This document shows, one piece after another, positions 61,587-64,000 of a stretch of DNA of 64,000 bases. The position numbers and the translations under genes are program-made. The notes beneath the pieces are model-generated. The model was not told the DNA's origin, made no database searches, and worked only from the letters and a program-made list of their open reading frames with translations. The number at the start of each line of letters is the position of its first letter. The first letter of the stretch is position 1. The stretch spans positions 314,055 to 378,054 of the forward strand of contig NW_019091545.1 of NCBI RefSeq assembly GCF_001949145.1. Direction: 5' to 3'. Source of the DNA: Acanthaster planci (lineage: Eukaryota > Echinodermata > Asteroidea > Valvatida > Acanthasteridae).

Positions 61587-62788
61587 TTACTTTCCCCGAT
61601 TCCGATAGCGATTTTCAGGTGGTTTTTGATCCCCCTTTTCTCCTCTTGGTCCTGGTGGCCCGACACTTCCCTTCTGACCTTTGGCTCCTTTTAAGCCGTC
61701 AAATCCCCTTGAGCCTTTTATACCAGGAAATCCATCAAAACCCGATGATCCGCGAGACCCTTTAGGACCATATGACCCTGGGTCCCCTTTCGGGCCAGGT
61801 CCCCCCTTCGGACCAGGTTCTCCTGTCAGTCCTAGTTGACCAATACCTTGTGGACCTTGCTTGCCCGGCGCACCCCGTGCACCCCGGTCTCCTTTCTCCC
61901 CGGACGGCCCCGCTGGTCCCGTTTCTCCAGTCTCTCCTTTGGGACCTTCAATTCCTCGACCAGGGACTCCCGGAACCCCTGGTATCCCTGGCTTCCCTGG
62001 GGGGCCCACGATCACATGACAGCAGGTCGCACAGCCCTGTGGTTGGTTGAATGTTACTGTGGAGGGCGGGGCCTCCCAAATGCCTTCTTGCAGGTCTTCC
62101 GCTGTTGCACCAAGGAGCAAGGGAAACGGAAGAAATGACATTTGTAGGATGAGTAGATACACCGCTTGGCGAGGATTTACCTGAAAAACATGAATTAAAA
62201 CTGCTGATGAAATACCTGGGAGAATAAAAACTTCCTGGAATCGTTGCCCATCACTCTACGTAAACCTCAGTCTCTGATGCCTATGTCGATTATCAGGGAA
62301 ATTTACTGAATTTTTCATCAATATTTCGTTTACGTACATCGATCTTGAATGTTTTTCAAGTTTCCCATACTTCGAACACTCAAAGTTTTCCATGCGTTTC
62401 AGCCAGTACAAGACCTACTGTGCATATGCATTGCGGTGCACATCTATCACATAGTCAAACCTGGCTCGAAGGGTGAAGTTCTGGTAGGGGAAAAATTTCA
62501 TTTTCTTCAGCAAACATGTTAAAGTCGTCAGCAATCACTTATGTCAAAAGAGACACCTGCTGATGTAGTAGCACTGACGTAAACATAGACGGGTATCTGG
62601 CCACTTTCACTGAAATCAACGGCGGTTGGAAGTTAATTCTAGCAATTTCTAAAATTCTGTCGTGGTCCACTGGCATAATCATTCTCTAGACACCTGACAT
62701 TAGTAAAACTAATTTGAGAGCAACCATGACTGTAAATGCCCATGCAGGCACTAGATGAGAATAATTTAAACAAACTTACCACAATCAT
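61587..62788 (-). CDS. Short secreted non-fibrillar collagen (200 aa)
   Basis: Two coding exons: 62788-62780 (nine bases, MIV) and 62180-61587, joined in phase 0 by a GT-AG intron and ending in TAA. The N-terminus is a long hydrophobic signal ([21 protein letters not shown]). It is followed by about 30 residues with three close cysteines (CATCC) that could lock a trimer. A Gly-X-Y stretch from residue 62 to about 187 follows, with two one-residue imperfections (after GVP and after GPQ). The tail is short and basic (ENRYRNRGK). There is no C-terminal NC1 or C1q domain in this frame. The terminal GGAAA|GTAAAC could serve as a splice donor, so a longer isoform with another C-terminus is conceivable, but no partner exon is recognised. 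Confidence 0.85.
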
Positions 62789-64000
62789 TCTTAGTTCTTT
62801 GAGTCTAGGCAGTAATGAGCGCTGATCGTATCTACACAACTGCAGATCCGAATTTCCTGGCACCACTGCAGTGACCAAAAAGTCGAACTAAGTTTGCCCA
62901 TCTATCGCGAAATGTGGGTTTGGCAATTTCAGATGCTGGGCCTTCTTGAAATCAATTGCAAGGGTAGGGTTAGAAAAATTTCAACGTGTTGACAGCAAAT
63001 TAAGAATAATGTCAGAAACCTCATCTTGCTTTTGTGCTGCCAATTTTCATGTCATTCCTTAAGCCTGCATGAAAAGAAGAGATGAAATAAATGAAAGCAG
63101 TAATAGTAGAGAAAACAACATTAAAAGTCATCAGACATCCCCTCAAAGAAAATAGAATAAGTCCTTGGTATCTCTGACAAATCAGAGATTTATGTTTTGG
63201 GGGTGACATTTGTTTAGACCTCCTGCTGTGGCAGCAAAAATAAATGACTTTTCTACCCCGGTCCAGTAAAAAGTTGGCTAGATTATCCTCAGTATGTGAC
63301 AAAGTTTAACTCTTACTTCCACGGTTACAGCATTCATCATTTTACACGATCAAGGTGGGACGAGGGAGCTAAACCGACCTTGATAGCGTATTCACAGGCA
63401 AACTTTCAAAGAGGACAGAATAAAGAATAATATCATAAATTGTTAAATTTGGGGGGCCGCTTGTAATCTCTTCCACATCCATCATTGGCAGGAGTCTCGT
63501 TTGATCCCAAGTACAAGAGTGGGGAACACACATAGTGCATACAACTATAATCACTTTCATTCAAGATTCCAGCAAAAACAAAACATATGAATTGTTAGTC
63601 ATATATCATTTCCAAGACTGTTTTAATACTCAGTTCTTTTGGTTAACGAGGTCGTTACATGTTTTCTTTAGTACTCTACCACAAAAGCAAACCCAACTCC
63701 TTAGAAACGAATGACCAGTGTTGTAGTAGAGTACTTTCCGAGTACCAAGGTTCTCAGCAAAATATTGGACTAGGTAAGAGCGAATACAGCTGGAGTACAA
63801 AGGCATTTGATGGTAAATGCACAAAGGAAGATTATAAACTAAATGTAAGGCTTCAGACACTCCAGGTTTTGTAAACTTTAAGTTTTAAGAACAGTACTCA
63901 GTACCTGGCCAAGTACTTTTTTGAGTACTTTTGTCCAACAAAACTTAATTTTTATCAAACAGTGATAGTATGAAGTCATCATGTTACTTTGTAATCTTAC
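62789..64000. other. Upstream of the collagen gene, no further gene recognised
   Basis: Contains the collagen 5' UTR and promoter side. A short inverted pair, AGTACTCTACCAC at 63670 and GTAGTAGAGTACT at 63723, plus other AGTACT/GAGTAC repeats near the right edge, may mark a repeat that continues beyond the window. Confidence 0.4.

Overview
The window is animal nuclear DNA. Genes are split by many GT-AG introns of roughly 100-3000 bases, a split-promoter Pol III tRNA gene is present, and AT-rich intergenic DNA is full of miniature transposons, foldback elements, minisatellites and a Penelope-type retroelement fragment. There is one 671-base assembly gap (22161-22831). The gene set (NARS1, PHAX, an MRH/CD-MPR-like pair, a C1q-domain protein, a DUF829/TMEM53-like hydrolase, a short collagen) and the repeat types fit an invertebrate deuterostome such as an echinoderm, hemichordate or lancelet. 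That placement is an inference and no species can be named from the sequence alone.

Layout. 1-145 is the 3' end of an Arg/Ser-rich protein gene on +, followed by a probable long 3' UTR. 4099-4180 is tRNA-Ser(AGA). 4750-14064 is a complete 20-exon cytosolic asparaginyl-tRNA synthetase gene (552 aa), with duplicated exon pieces in two introns and one GC-AG intron. 14065-27250 has no recognisable host gene. It holds a cluster of AGAGGGCGCT motifs, an 0.88-kb foldback, a 92-bp satellite, hAT and other MITEs, a TTAA-flanked piggyBac-like element, the gap, and a 1.74-kb foldback with 0.5-kb arms.

27251-32543 on - is a six-coding-exon gene for a 776-aa protein that I do not recognise. It has a helical N-terminal region, a Gln-rich coiled coil and a strongly basic segment that looks nuclear. 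36775-43206 and 45651-48073 on - are two tandem paralogues of a single-pass membrane protein with one lumenal MRH (mannose-6-phosphate receptor homology) domain. Intron phases are identical, and each protein ends in a four-residue Yxx-hydrophobic sorting motif. A 15-bp minisatellite and MITEs sit in and just upstream of the first copy.

49558-51289 on + is PHAX, the snRNA export adaptor. 55257-55675 on + is the terminal C1q-domain exon of a gene whose upstream part is not resolved. A Penelope-like fragment flanked by a 14-bp target duplication lies just upstream of its 3' splice site. 57207-59623 on + is a DUF829/TMEM53-like alpha/beta-hydrolase. 61587-62788 on - is a short secreted collagen. 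These are independent eukaryotic genes rather than an operon. The only clear physical relationship is the tandem MRH pair; the C1q and collagen genes lie about 6 kb apart on opposite strands.
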